Below are positions 1 to 6,095 of a stretch of DNA of 6,307 nucleotides, piece by piece. Source of the DNA: Nitrospinota bacterium (GTDB lineage Bacteria; Nitrospinota; Nitrospinia; Nitrospinales; Nitrospinaceae); assembly GCA_027298165.1 (NCBI GenBank), contig JAPUGN010000140.1:1-6307 (forward strand). Reading direction: 5' to 3'. Below the pieces are notes generated by a model that ran no database searches, was not told the origin of the DNA, and saw nothing but the letters and a program-made list of their open reading frames with translations. Within the stretch, counting starts at the first letter, position 1; each line of letters begins with the position of its first letter. The position numbers and the translations under genes are program-made.

Positions 1-159
1 CAGATTTACGTGATCTCGAGGAAAGCCTTGTTTTACGCGTTCGACATTAACGAGGACGGCACCTGGGATTTGATGTATAAAGACGTCCACGAGGATGGAG
101 TCAACGGCAACGAAAAGTTTTATGAAAGCCCTTCGGGAATGTTCGACACCGCTCCCTGA
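1..159 (+). CDS. C-terminal end of a small acidic protein, paralogue of the 642-1106 protein (partial)
   Basis: Frame 1 is open from the left edge to a TGA at 157-159, giving 52 residues; the start lies outside the window. The function is not recognised. The protein contains the Asp/Asn-rich loop DINEDG followed by WDL (residues 15-23 of the fragment) and then EDGVNGNEK (31-39). DxNxDGxxD spacing of this kind is typical of EF-hand-like or FG-GAP/dockerin-type calcium loops, but calcium binding is inferred. Over 39 aligned residues about 27 are identical to the C-terminal part of the protein encoded at 642-1106. Many of the shared residues use different synonymous codons, which argues that this frame is really translated and that the duplication is not recent. 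The extreme C-terminus differs between the two. By analogy with its paralogue it is probably exported, but its N-terminus is not visible. Confidence 0.8.
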   Translation, partial: QIYVISRKALFYAFDINEDGTWDLMYKDVHEDGVNGNEKFYESPSGMFDTAP

Positions 160-577
160 ACCACCTGGGCTTAATTCCTTACCGAAACCCACCCGTACTA
201 CAAAGCCCCATGATGTTGTCTCAGGGGGCCTACATCCCTTAATTGTGCGGCCGCATTCGAAGAAAAAAGAGGTCCATCCCTGTAACCGGGTAAGTCCTTA
301 TAACAGTAAATCCCTGGCTAATCTCAGAATAATTCTTTTATTTTCAATAGCTTACCACTATTACCCACCGCCTATTTTTGTCTCATCAGGGCCCAAAAGT
401 GGCGCTGTGGAGCCTTGGCAAGAAAAGCCGATTTCCGGCAATTGTCCCTATTTCAACGGTTGAACATTAATCTGGGAGAATTTTTCTCAAAGCGGCACGT
501 TTATTGAAGGTACCTACCTGGAAGAAGAAATTTTAAGAGTACCAATCGTCAACTGTTGTTTTGGAGGAATACTTTTA

Positions 578-622
578 ATGACCGTTTGTAAATGGGCGGA
601 CCATATTTATTTTCCGCCATAA
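578..622 (+). CDS. Possible 14-residue leader peptide upstream of the secreted protein gene
   Basis: GGAGGA at 563-568 lies 9 nt before an ATG at 578. The frame reads MTVCKWADHIYFPP and stops with TAA at 620-622, only 19 nt before the ATG at 642. The stop sits just ahead of the downstream Shine-Dalgarno sequence (627-635), so translation of this ORF could be coupled to the next gene. No family is recognised. There is no run of a single amino acid that would suggest classical attenuation. A 14-codon ORF can easily arise by chance; the good ribosome binding site and its placement are the only support. Confidence 0.25.
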   Translation: MTVCKWADHIYFPP

Positions 623-626
623 GCGT

Positions 627-635
627 AAGGAGGTG
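627..635 (+). promoter_or_regulatory. Strong Shine-Dalgarno sequence that fixes the start at 642
   Basis: AAGGAGGTG at 627-635 matches the anti-Shine-Dalgarno sequence closely and is about 8 nt from the ATG at 642. The in-frame GTG at 633 overlaps this element, so it cannot be the start that the site serves. Confidence 0.8.
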
Positions 636-641
636 TTTGTC

Positions 642-1106
642 ATGAAACACCACAATGTATTGAGTTTGATATTAGCCGTTTGTTTCTTTTTTAATTTTCC
701 CGCTATCGGATTTTCCGATAATTTCCTCGTTCAGCCAGCACTGGACACACAGATCAGTTGGGACGTTAAACCCAACGGGCTCCTTTGTGTCAGCTACGAC
801 CTCAATCACAACGGTAAGGCGGATTATTTTACCGTCCACTTTGTTGTCAAATCCTATCTCGCAGACGAACTCCTGGTCAACCTTCCGCAATATTACGGAA
901 GCAATCCCATATTTTATGTAGACTATGGGTCGGCCCGGTATATCTACGTGGCGTCTGAAATGCCATTATATTATGCCGCCGACATCAATGAGGACGGCCT
1001 GTGGGATTTGATCTACGTTGACACCATGGAAGACGGGGTCAATGGCAACGAGAAGCTCCAGCGGGGTTCCACAGGGGAGCCGGTGGCGGCAATCCCCAAC
1101 AGTTGA
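642..1106 (+). CDS. Secreted small protein with Asp/Asn-Gly (calcium-loop-like) motifs
   Basis: This is a 154-residue protein of unrecognised family. Residues 1-25 form a typical Sec signal peptide: MKHHN, then a hydrophobic core ending near AIGFS, with likely cleavage before D26. There is no proper lipobox, because Val precedes Cys14. The mature part carries two DxNxDG-like loops: D53-x-N55-x-N57-G58-xx-D61, and D114-x-N116-x-D118-G119-xx-D122-L. A third acidic Gly/Asn segment, EDGVNGNEK, covers 130-138. Loops of this spacing bind calcium in EF-hand, dockerin and FG-GAP proteins; binding here is inferred. Aromatic-rich strands (IYVAS, PLYYAA) lie between the loops, suggesting a small beta-rich domain. 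The ATG at 642 is chosen over a GTG at 633 because of the Shine-Dalgarno at 627-635. The preceding gene, ending at 159, encodes a paralogue. Likely location is the periplasm or outside the cell. Confidence 0.85.
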   Translation: MKHHNVLSLILAVCFFFNFPAIGFSDNFLVQPALDTQISWDVKPNGLLCVSYDLNHNGKADYFTVHFVVKSYLADELLVNLPQYYGSNPIFYVDYGSARYIYVASEMPLYYAADINEDGLWDLIYVDTMEDGVNGNEKLQRGSTGEPVAAIPNS

Positions 1107-1134
1107 TCCCTTGGAGGAAGGTCCCAGAAAAGAA

Positions 1135-1153
1135 AGCCGCAGGCGATGCGGTT
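1135..1153 (+). terminator. Weak hairpin downstream of the secreted protein gene
   Basis: AGCCGCA (1135-1141) pairs with TGCGGTT (1147-1153) around a 5-nt loop, with one G-T pair, about 30 nt after the stop codon. No T-tract follows directly, so it is a poor intrinsic terminator. It might instead be a transcript 3'-end stabiliser, or chance. Confidence 0.25.
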
Positions 1154-1262
1154 GGGTTGAATTCAATCCATTAAAAAAAATTACTTGTTATTTAAGCCTT
1201 TATGCCTTCAAATAATTAGATAGCCTCATAACCCAAACTATCGCCTGAATTGGAAAATACTT

Positions 1263-1667
1263 ATGCCTGAATCCAAGACATCGAACCCGAAAGTTTTAGT
1301 AGTGGACGACGAAAAAAAGTTTCTGCACCTCGCCAAAAAAAATCTGAATTTGAGAGGGTTTGAAGTGGAGGTCGCGGAGGCAGGCGAAGAAGGCATTGCC
1401 AAAATCTACAATTTTGATCCGAAAGTGGTTCTTTTGGATGTCCTGATGCCCCGTTTGACCGGCGACGAATTGGTCAAAATGATCACCGACTGGAGACCGG
1501 AGGTTCAGGTCATCATGGTGACCGCCAACATCAGCCCGGAGGCGAAAGAGGAATGTATGCGCAACGGGGCCTATGCATACGTTCAAAAGCCCGTAAATTT
1601 CGACAAGCTCGTTGAACTCATTCAGGAAGCCGCCAGAAAATCTGAGTCTCCCTCCCCGGTATCATAA
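1263..1667 (+). CDS. Stand-alone CheY-like response regulator receiver protein
   Basis: This is a 134-residue protein consisting of a single receiver domain (about residues 9-126) with no output domain. The catalytic residues are all present: the acidic pair D15/D16 after the strand KVLVV, the phosphoacceptor D59 in LLDVLMP, T87 in IMVTA, and K109 followed by P110 in QKP. It should therefore accept a phosphoryl group from a histidine kinase and signal by protein contact, as CheY, Spo0F or DivK do. The last eight residues are a Ser/Pro-rich tail. No kinase, chemotaxis or phosphotransfer gene is in the window, so its partner and output are unknown. The start is the first ATG in the frame, with a weak GGAAAA ribosome site at 1252-1257. 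The gene converges on bipA with only 32 bp between the stop codons and no clear terminator between them. Confidence 0.93.
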   Translation: MPESKTSNPKVLVVDDEKKFLHLAKKNLNLRGFEVEVAEAGEEGIAKIYNFDPKVVLLDVLMPRLTGDELVKMITDWRPEVQVIMVTANISPEAKEECMRNGAYAYVQKPVNFDKLVELIQEAARKSESPSPVS

Positions 1668-1699
1668 ATCCACTCTAACTAGACACGATCCGTTGAACC

Positions 1700-3523
1700 T
1701 CAGGAAACGTTCTGCTTTTTGGCATCCCGTTTGCGCTCGTTTTCATCCAGCAGTTTTTTACGCAGGCGGATACTGACGGGGGTGATCTCGGCCAACTCGT
1801 CATGATTCAGATAACCCAGCATCTGTTCCAGGCTCATCCGGCGCGGCGGGGTAAGGCTGATGGTGTCGTCGGAGCCGGAGGTTCTCATGTTGGTCAGCTT
1901 TTTGCCTTTGCAAATATTGACCACCAGGTCGTTGTCCTTTTTATTTTCGCCAATAATCATTCCCGTGTAGACCTCTTCCCCCGGCCCCAGGAATATCGTC
2001 CCCCGGTCCTCCAGATTGTAGATGGAATAGCCGGTGGTCTTCCCGCCTTCGAGGGAGATCAGAACCCCATTGATGCGTCGCGCCAAAGCACCGCAATAAG
2101 GGATGTAGTTGTGGAAACTGCTATTCAACGTCCCAGTTCCCTTGGTCAGAGTCATCAATTGAGAACGGAAACCGAACAGTCCCCGGGTGGGAATCACGAA
2201 TTCCAGACGAACCATATTGGATCCGGAATGCAGCATGTTCTTCATAGAGGCTTTGCGTTGTCCCATCGCCTCAATCACCGGCCCCATATAGGTTTCGTCC
2301 ACGTCAATGATAACGAACTCCTCGGGCTCCAGGGTTTTACCATCGACTTCCTTCATTACCACTTCCGGTCGGGACACGGCAAACTCATAGCCCTCCCGGC
2401 GCATGGTTTCAATGAGGATGCCGAGATGAAGCTCACCCCGCCCGGAAACCTTGAACGCGTCCCCGCCACTGGTCTCCTCGACCCGGAGGGCGACATTTTT
2501 TTTGACTTCCTTGAACAGCCGGTCGCGCAATTGCCGTGAGGTGACAAACTTCCCCTCCCGCCCCGCAAACGGAGAGTCGTTAACGATAAAATTGATCGAC
2601 AGCGTCGGTTCGTCAATTTCGATCACCGGCAGAGCTTCGGGATATTCACTGTCGGCAATAGTCTCCCCGATGTCCACCTCCTTCATCCCGGCAACTCCGA
2701 TGATGTCGCCGGTCAGAGCGGAATCCACCTCCACCTGCTCCAATCCTTCATAGGTAAACAGTTTGGTAATCTTAAATGCCTGCATGTCACCCGCCCGGTT
2801 GATCAGCGTGTATTGCTTCTTCGCGTGGTAAATGCCGCGCTGAATTTTGCCGATGGCGATACGCCCTACGTAATCGTTGTAATCGATGGAAGACACCAGC
2901 ATTTGGAACGCACCCTCCGGATCGCCGGCATGCGGCTCCACTTTTTTGACGATGAGGTCGAGCAGGGGTTTCATGTCTAGATTCTCCCCGTTCGGTTCCA
3001 GACGGCAGAACCCATGCTTGGCAGAAGTATAAATGGTAGAAAAATCCAGTTGCGCGTCGCTTGCGCCCAGGTTCACAAACAGATCGAATACCTCATCGAG
3101 CGCCTTCGCCGGGTCGGCACTGGGACGGTCGATCTTGTTGATCACCACAATGGGCTTGAGTCCCAGGTCGAGCGATTTTTTGAGGACGAACCGGGTCTGT
3201 GGCATCGGTCCCTCGGCGGCATCGACGATCAGGAGAACGCAGTTCACCATTTTCAGGATGCGTTCGACTTCACCGCCGAAGTCGGCATGGCCCGGCGTAT
3301 CGACGATATTGATTTTATATTTTTGATAACGGATGGACGCGTTCTTGGAAAAAATGGTGATGCCGCGCTCGCGCTCCAAATCGTTGCTGTCCATCACGCA
3401 GGCCTCCATCACCTTGTCGTCGCGGAAGGTGCCGCACTGCTTGAGAAGACAGTCCACCAGTGTGGTCTTGCCGTGGTCGACATGCGCAATGATGCCGATG
3501 TTGCGGATAAATTCACTACTCAT
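1700..3523 (-). CDS. typA: Ribosome-associated translational GTPase BipA/TypA
   Basis: This is a 607-residue protein, the normal length for BipA. GTPase motifs, numbered from the chosen start: P-loop AHVDHGKT (13-20), switch I RERGITI (51-57), DTPGH (75-79), NKID (129-132) and TSAK (166-169). An EF-G-like beta-barrel (roughly 205-300), domains III and V (roughly 305-480) and the BipA-specific C-terminal domain follow, with motifs such as GRGELHLGILIE, TRGLFGFRS and TPPRRMSLE. BipA binds the ribosome at the EF-G site and is known for roles in 50S assembly and in growth under cold or stress. The frame is open to an earlier ATG at 3589, but the extra 22 residues are not family-like. The ATG at 3523 starts the conserved MSSEFIRNIGIIAHVDHGKT region and has GAGGA about 13 nt upstream. 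It is transcribed divergently from the radical SAM gene. Confidence 0.97.
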   Translation of the reverse strand: MSSEFIRNIGIIAHVDHGKTTLVDCLLKQCGTFRDDKVMEACVMDSNDLERERGITIFSKNASIRYQKYKINIVDTPGHADFGGEVERILKMVNCVLLIVDAAEGPMPQTRFVLKKSLDLGLKPIVVINKIDRPSADPAKALDEVFDLFVNLGASDAQLDFSTIYTSAKHGFCRLEPNGENLDMKPLLDLIVKKVEPHAGDPEGAFQMLVSSIDYNDYVGRIAIGKIQRGIYHAKKQYTLINRAGDMQAFKITKLFTYEGLEQVEVDSALTGDIIGVAGMKEVDIGETIADSEYPEALPVIEIDEPTLSINFIVNDSPFAGREGKFVTSRQLRDRLFKEVKKNVALRVEETSGGDAFKVSGRGELHLGILIETMRREGYEFAVSRPEVVMKEVDGKTLEPEEFVIIDVDETYMGPVIEAMGQRKASMKNMLHSGSNMVRLEFVIPTRGLFGFRSQLMTLTKGTGTLNSSFHNYIPYCGALARRINGVLISLEGGKTTGYSIYNLEDRGTIFLGPGEEVYTGMIIGENKKDNDLVVNICKGKKLTNMRTSGSDDTISLTPPRRMSLEQMLGYLNHDELAEITPVSIRLRKKLLDENERKRDAKKQNVS

Positions 3524-3598
3524 AATTGTGGGGTGTTCCTCGAAAAATGTGTCGGTGTGATTTGGAGAAACCGGGGAAGGATTCAACAAGAACCCGAC

Positions 3599-3627
3599 AT
3601 AATACCTAATTATACCGCAAAATCCAA
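3599..3627 (-). promoter_or_regulatory. Candidate sigma70-type promoter for typA
   Basis: Read on the minus strand, TTGGAT (3627-3622) is separated by exactly 17 nt from TATTAT (3604-3599). A perfect TATAAT also lies inside the spacer (3614-3609) but lacks a good -35 partner. Initiation here would leave a 5' leader of roughly 70 nt before the typA start at 3523. The -35 matches the consensus only at TTG. Confidence 0.4.
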
Positions 3628-3628
3628 G

Positions 3629-3655
3629 AAAAAACCGCCCGGACCTCGTCCGTGG
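3629..3655 (-). terminator. Terminator-like hairpin with T-run just ahead of the typA promoter
   Basis: On the minus strand, CC-(bulged A)-CGGAC pairs with GTCCGGG around a GAG loop (3655-3638). After CGG it is followed by six T residues (3634-3629). The shape fits a modest rho-independent terminator that would stop leftward transcription before the typA promoter. No leftward gene is visible upstream, so it might block antisense or read-through transcription, or be chance. Confidence 0.3.
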
Positions 3656-3768
3656 GAAGCTTGGCCTTTCCGGGTGGGATTCATGGACGCTCCGATTTCT
3701 GTCGCTGAGCCTGTTCTCCGCCCAATTTTGAGATGAATTAGGGTAGGTGAATTGATAAGATTACTGCC

Positions 3769-5610
3769 ATGGCAACTAAAGTCGCATTAGTCAACATGCC
3801 GTTCGGCTTTCACGTGTACCCGTCCATTCAGTTGGGGACGCTTTCGACCCTGCTGAAAACGCACGGGCACGAGGTGAAAAGCTTCTACCTGAACCTCCAT
3901 TTCGCCCACCAGATCGATATGGAGGTCTACAACAAATTGTGCGAGGAGCGGTTTCTGATCGGCGAATGGCTGTTCTCCCACATGCTGTTTGGTGAATCCA
4001 AGGGAAACAAAGAGTACGCGGAGCATTTCAAATCCCATCTCCAGAGTATCAGCCAGACAATAAACCGACCATTGTCATTTTTGAATGACGTTAAAGTTAA
4101 AATGGTTCCGGAATTCCTCCACTGGGCCGTAGAGTCCATAAATTGGGGGAATTACGAGGTGGTGGGCTTCACCTCGACCTTCAACCAGAACATCGCCAGC
4201 GTCACCCTGGCCAAGTTGATCAAGGAAAAATACCCTTCTATAAAGATCCTGTTTGGCGGATCGAATTTCGACTCGGAAATGGGCCTCGAATATTTCCGCG
4301 TGTTCGAGTGGATCGACTACGTCATCTCCGGCGAAGCGGAAGACTCTCTCCCCGCATTGATGGAGGCGCTGGAGTCGGAGGGCCCCATTCCCAAAGGCGT
4401 GATTCACCGGGTGGACGGTGACATCCGCTTCGAGGAGAACAAAGAAAATTTCAACGATTTCAAGAAGTACGGCCCGCCGGATTACGACGATTACATTGAG
4501 CAGATCAAAGAGATCGATCCCCAGTCCCCCCTGCTAGACAATCCGATCATCCTGTACGAAACCGCGCGGGGTTGCTGGTGGGGGGAGAAACATCACTGTA
4601 CTTTTTGTGGCCTCAACGCCTCGACCATGGAGTTTCGGGCGCGGTCCATGGAGCAGGTCCACGCCGATTTGGCCGACCTGTCCCAACGCTACAACAGCTA
4701 CCGCTTCCGGCTGGTGGACAACATCCTGGAGATGAAATACATCGACGGCCTGTTCGGGAAATTCGCGCAGAACAATTACGACCTGCAGTTTTTCATCGAG
4801 GTGAAGAGCAACCTCACCAAAGCGCAAATCAAGAACCTGGCCCACGGCGGAGTGAATGTCATCCAGCCCGGCATCGAAAGTTTCAGCGCCAACCAACTGC
4901 AGGAAATGGACAAGGGCGTGCGCCCGCTCCAGAATATTTTCTGCCTGAAGTGGGCCATGTATTACGGCATGGAAGTCACCTGGAGTATTCTGACCGGCTT
5001 CCCGCAGGAAACCGACGCCGACTACCGCCAGCAGATCGACCTGATCCAATCACTCACCCATCTGCAACCGCCGATGTCTGTCGGCGACATCTGGCTGGAA
5101 CGATTCAGCCCCTACTTCACGCGGCCCGACCAGTACGGCATCCGCATCACCGGTCCCGGTGAGGCCTACCCTTATGTGTATGACGGCGACACCATCGACC
5201 TCATGAAAGTGTCCTACGACTTTGAATTCGAGTCTGATCTGAAAATCGACCCCGCCCTGGTGGAAGAATTACAGCAGACGGTGGCGCATTGGAAAGAGCG
5301 GCACCAATCGGAGAGCCTGCCCTACCTGATGTTCACCAAGTCGATGGACTTCGTCACCGTGTACGACGAACGGTCGGCGGAGCAACCGGAGAAATACCGG
5401 CTGGAGGGGGCGGCAGGCAAAGCCTTCGCGTTCTGCAACGAGGCGCCCCGGAATTTGGACCAGATAGACGCGCATCTCAAGGAAACAGGCGAGTCGGTGG
5501 AGCGCGCCAAATTGGAAGACATCATCAAAGATTTGGAAGACAAACGCCTGATGGTCGGCGAGCGCGGCAAATATCTCAATTTAGCCCTGCCCCACAATTC
5601 CAATTTATGA
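3769..5610 (+). CDS. B12-binding-type radical SAM protein of the RiPP maturation C-methyltransferase family (rSAM_ocin_1-like)
   Basis: This is a 613-residue protein. Residues 1-45 (VALVNMPFG...PSIQLGTLSTLL) and about 128-200 (VVGFTSTFNQN...ILFGGSNFDSE...DYVISGEAEDSL) form the N-terminal cobalamin-binding-like region of class B radical SAM enzymes; a canonical DxHxxG is not seen. The radical SAM core begins with ARGCWWGEKHHCTFCGLN, giving the iron-sulfur cluster ligands C269, C277 and C280 in a CX7CX2C spacing instead of the usual CX3CX2C. The CWWG...CTFCGLN form is characteristic of the RiPP-maturation family. The C-terminal part (about 527-607, from VTVYDERS through YRLEG to LMV...YLNLALP) matches the winged-helix-like tail of the family as I remember it, so the protein looks full length. 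Relatives are thought to C-methylate ribosomal peptides. The substrate here is unknown and no precursor gene is adjacent. ATG 3769 is the first start after an in-frame TGA at 3748; its ribosome site is weak. Confidence 0.88.
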   Translation: MATKVALVNMPFGFHVYPSIQLGTLSTLLKTHGHEVKSFYLNLHFAHQIDMEVYNKLCEERFLIGEWLFSHMLFGESKGNKEYAEHFKSHLQSISQTINRPLSFLNDVKVKMVPEFLHWAVESINWGNYEVVGFTSTFNQNIASVTLAKLIKEKYPSIKILFGGSNFDSEMGLEYFRVFEWIDYVISGEAEDSLPALMEALESEGPIPKGVIHRVDGDIRFEENKENFNDFKKYGPPDYDDYIEQIKEIDPQSPLLDNPIILYETARGCWWGEKHHCTFCGLNASTMEFRARSMEQVHADLADLSQRYNSYRFRLVDNILEMKYIDGLFGKFAQNNYDLQFFIEVKSNLTKAQIKNLAHGGVNVIQPGIESFSANQLQEMDKGVRPLQNIFCLKWAMYYGMEVTWSILTGFPQETDADYRQQIDLIQSLTHLQPPMSVGDIWLERFSPYFTRPDQYGIRITGPGEAYPYVYDGDTIDLMKVSYDFEFESDLKIDPALVEELQQTVAHWKERHQSESLPYLMFTKSMDFVTVYDERSAEQPEKYRLEGAAGKAFAFCNEAPRNLDQIDAHLKETGESVERAKLEDIIKDLEDKRLMVGERGKYLNLALPHNSNL

Positions 5611-5635
5611 TTATCCTCTGATAAAGATTCTGCCT

Positions 5636-5664
5636 CCCCCTTTGTGAAGGGGGCCGGGGGGATT
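5636..5664. repeat. Palindromic intergenic repeat, copy 1 (CCCCCTT...AAGGGGG)
   Basis: CCCCCTT (5636-5642) and AAGGGGG (5647-5653) form a 7-bp stem with a TGTG loop, followed by CCGGGGGGATT. The same design recurs at 5700-5727. It begins 26 bp after the radical SAM stop codon. It could end or stabilise that transcript, but no T-tract follows the stem. Confidence 0.75.
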
Positions 5665-5667
5665 TAG

Positions 5668-5691
5668 CACCACAGAGGTCACAGAGAAAAG
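5668..5691. repeat. CACAGAGG-type repeat, left arm of an imperfect inverted pair
   Basis: The segment CACCACAGAGGTCACAGAG and following A-rich bases resembles the reverse complement of 5776-5801 (reading TACCGCAGAGGACGCGAAGG). Similar sequences are, to my knowledge, common intergenic repeats in environmental bacteria. The two arms flank the second CCCCCTT hairpin and one CCTGAGCC element. Confidence 0.55.
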
Positions 5692-5699
5692 ATTTTATC

Positions 5700-5727
5700 C
5701 CCCCTTGTAAAGGGGGTTAGGGGGATT
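5700..5727. repeat. Palindromic intergenic repeat, copy 2 (CCCCCTT...AAGGGGG)
   Basis: CCCCCTT (5700-5706) pairs with AAGGGGG (5710-5716) around GTA, followed by TTAGGGGGATT. Alternatively ATCCCCC (5697-5703) can pair with GGGGGAT (5720-5726), so two mutually exclusive stems are possible. Copy 1 is at 5636-5664 in the same orientation. Confidence 0.75.
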
Positions 5728-5742
5728 CTTCCTTTATGTCAC

Positions 5743-5759
5743 CCTGAGCCTGTCGAAGG
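5743..5759. repeat. CCTGAGC-TGTCGAAGG intergenic element, copy 1
   Basis: CCTGAGCCTGTCGAAGG. Near-identical 17-mers occur at 6063-6079 and 6121-6137. This copy lacks the AGAGCCTGT extension that precedes the other two. Confidence 0.75.
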
Positions 5760-5775
5760 GGGACAAGCTAAAACT

Positions 5776-5801
5776 CTATTTCCTTCGCGTCCTCTGCGGT
5801 A
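5776..5801. repeat. CACAGAGG-type repeat, right arm of an imperfect inverted pair
   Basis: This is the inverted, diverged partner of 5668-5691; the plus strand contains TTCGCGTCCTCTGCGGTA. The divergence between arms suggests that they are independent members of a repeat family, not a recently formed hairpin. Confidence 0.5.
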
Positions 5802-5833
5802 AATTCTATCCTGTTTTCCTGTCTAATCCCTAT

Positions 5834-5971
5834 TCACATAAAAAATTCCATGTAGACCATCCATCCGACCATGGAAAGGACCAGCACGGTGTAGCCGGTG
5901 GCCACCCAGATGGTGAAAATGAGGTTTTCCCGGCGCGGTTTTCTCGGTTCTTTGTGCTCGTTGTCTTCCAT
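5834..5971 (-). CDS. 45-residue single-pass membrane protein
   Basis: The minus-strand frame runs from ATG at 5971 to TGA at 5836-5834. The first 16 residues are polar and charged (MEDNEHKEPRKPRREN). Residues 17-40 then form one hydrophobic helix (LIFTIWVATGYTVL and on through MVGWMVY), ending in MEFFM. The basic cluster KPRR just before the helix predicts a cytoplasmic N-terminus by the positive-inside rule. No family is recognised; small single-helix subunits of respiratory complexes look broadly like this, but no oxidase or other complex gene is in the window. It is flanked on both sides by repeats, so it appears monocistronic, unless its operon continues beyond the right edge. A GTGAG sequence about 6 nt before the ATG is a modest ribosome site. 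The clean topology and high G+C third positions argue for a real gene. Confidence 0.6.
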   Translation of the reverse strand: MEDNEHKEPRKPRRENLIFTIWVATGYTVLVLSMVGWMVYMEFFM

Positions 5972-5994
5972 CGATTCTCACTTTTTGACCTGAT

Positions 5995-6011
5995 CGGCGG
6001 GCCGCCCGCCG
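5995..6011. other. GC-rich hairpin upstream of the 45-residue membrane protein gene
   Basis: CGGCGGG (5995-6001) and CCCGCCG (6005-6011) form a perfect 7-bp GC stem with a 3-nt loop. It lies 23 bp upstream of the small gene's ATG. There is no T-run on either side, so it is not an intrinsic terminator. It might be a 5'-leader structure of that gene or another repeat. Confidence 0.5.
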
Positions 6012-6053
6012 GACCGGGTCTGGTGCCAGCTCAAAACCCTTCCCTCCTTACCA

Positions 6054-6085
6054 AGAGCCTGTCCTGAGCCTGCCGAAGGGCTCGG
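6054..6085. repeat. CCTGAGC-TGTCGAAGG intergenic element, copy 2 with hairpin
   Basis: AGAGCCTGT (6054-6062) followed by CCTGAGCCTGCCGAAGG (6063-6079). GAGCC (6066-6070) can pair with GGCTC (6079-6083). It is preceded by CCCTCCTTA, the same sequence that precedes copy 3, making a direct repeat with a 58-bp period. Confidence 0.75.
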
Positions 6086-6095
6086 CATAACAACC

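Larger units (their letters stand above)
160..641. other. Intergenic region without a supported gene apart from one possible leader ORF
   Basis: This 482-bp spacer separates the two paralogous genes. An open frame crosses its left part (95-463), but its first third is an out-of-frame reading of the real gene ending at 159, and the rest looks like random non-coding sequence. I found no tRNA, no strong rho-independent terminator after the stop at 159 and no convincing -35/-10 pair. The region is A+T-richer than the flanking genes, especially at 320-365 and 455-545, which suits a regulatory or promoter region for the gene at 642. The only structured element is the short ORF with a good ribosome binding site at 578-622, listed separately. 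Confidence 0.6.

Noticed and set aside
95..463. 122-residue open frame on the + strand
   Set aside because: Its first part is an out-of-frame reading of the true gene ending at 159, whose frame is confirmed by its paralogue. The remainder has no recognisable protein character.
642..725. Lipoprotein signal for the secreted protein
   Set aside because: Cys14 is preceded by Val and followed by a long hydrophobic stretch, so the lipobox rule is not met; a normal signal peptide fits better.
1802..2539. 245-residue frame antisense to typA
   Set aside because: It lies wholly within the conserved typA coding region on the opposite strand; its length reflects typA codon bias.
3523..3589. Upstream ATG at 3589 extending TypA by 22 residues
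   Set aside because: The extension lacks family similarity, and the downstream start gives the standard 607-residue length with a ribosome site.
3014..3736. 240-residue frame antisense to the typA 5' part and running into the spacer
   Set aside because: Most of it is the complement of the typA GTPase domain. The short tail (ATG at 3683) has no family resemblance and does not look like a RiPP leader.
4572..5162. 196-residue frame overlapping the radical SAM gene
   Set aside because: Its Arg/Pro/His-rich composition is typical of a shifted frame in GC-rich coding DNA, and the overlapped frame carries clear catalytic motifs.
5636..5801. Possible CRISPR array because of repeated GC-rich palindromes
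   Set aside because: Units are of different families, spacing is irregular, there are no unique spacers of constant length, and there are no cas genes.
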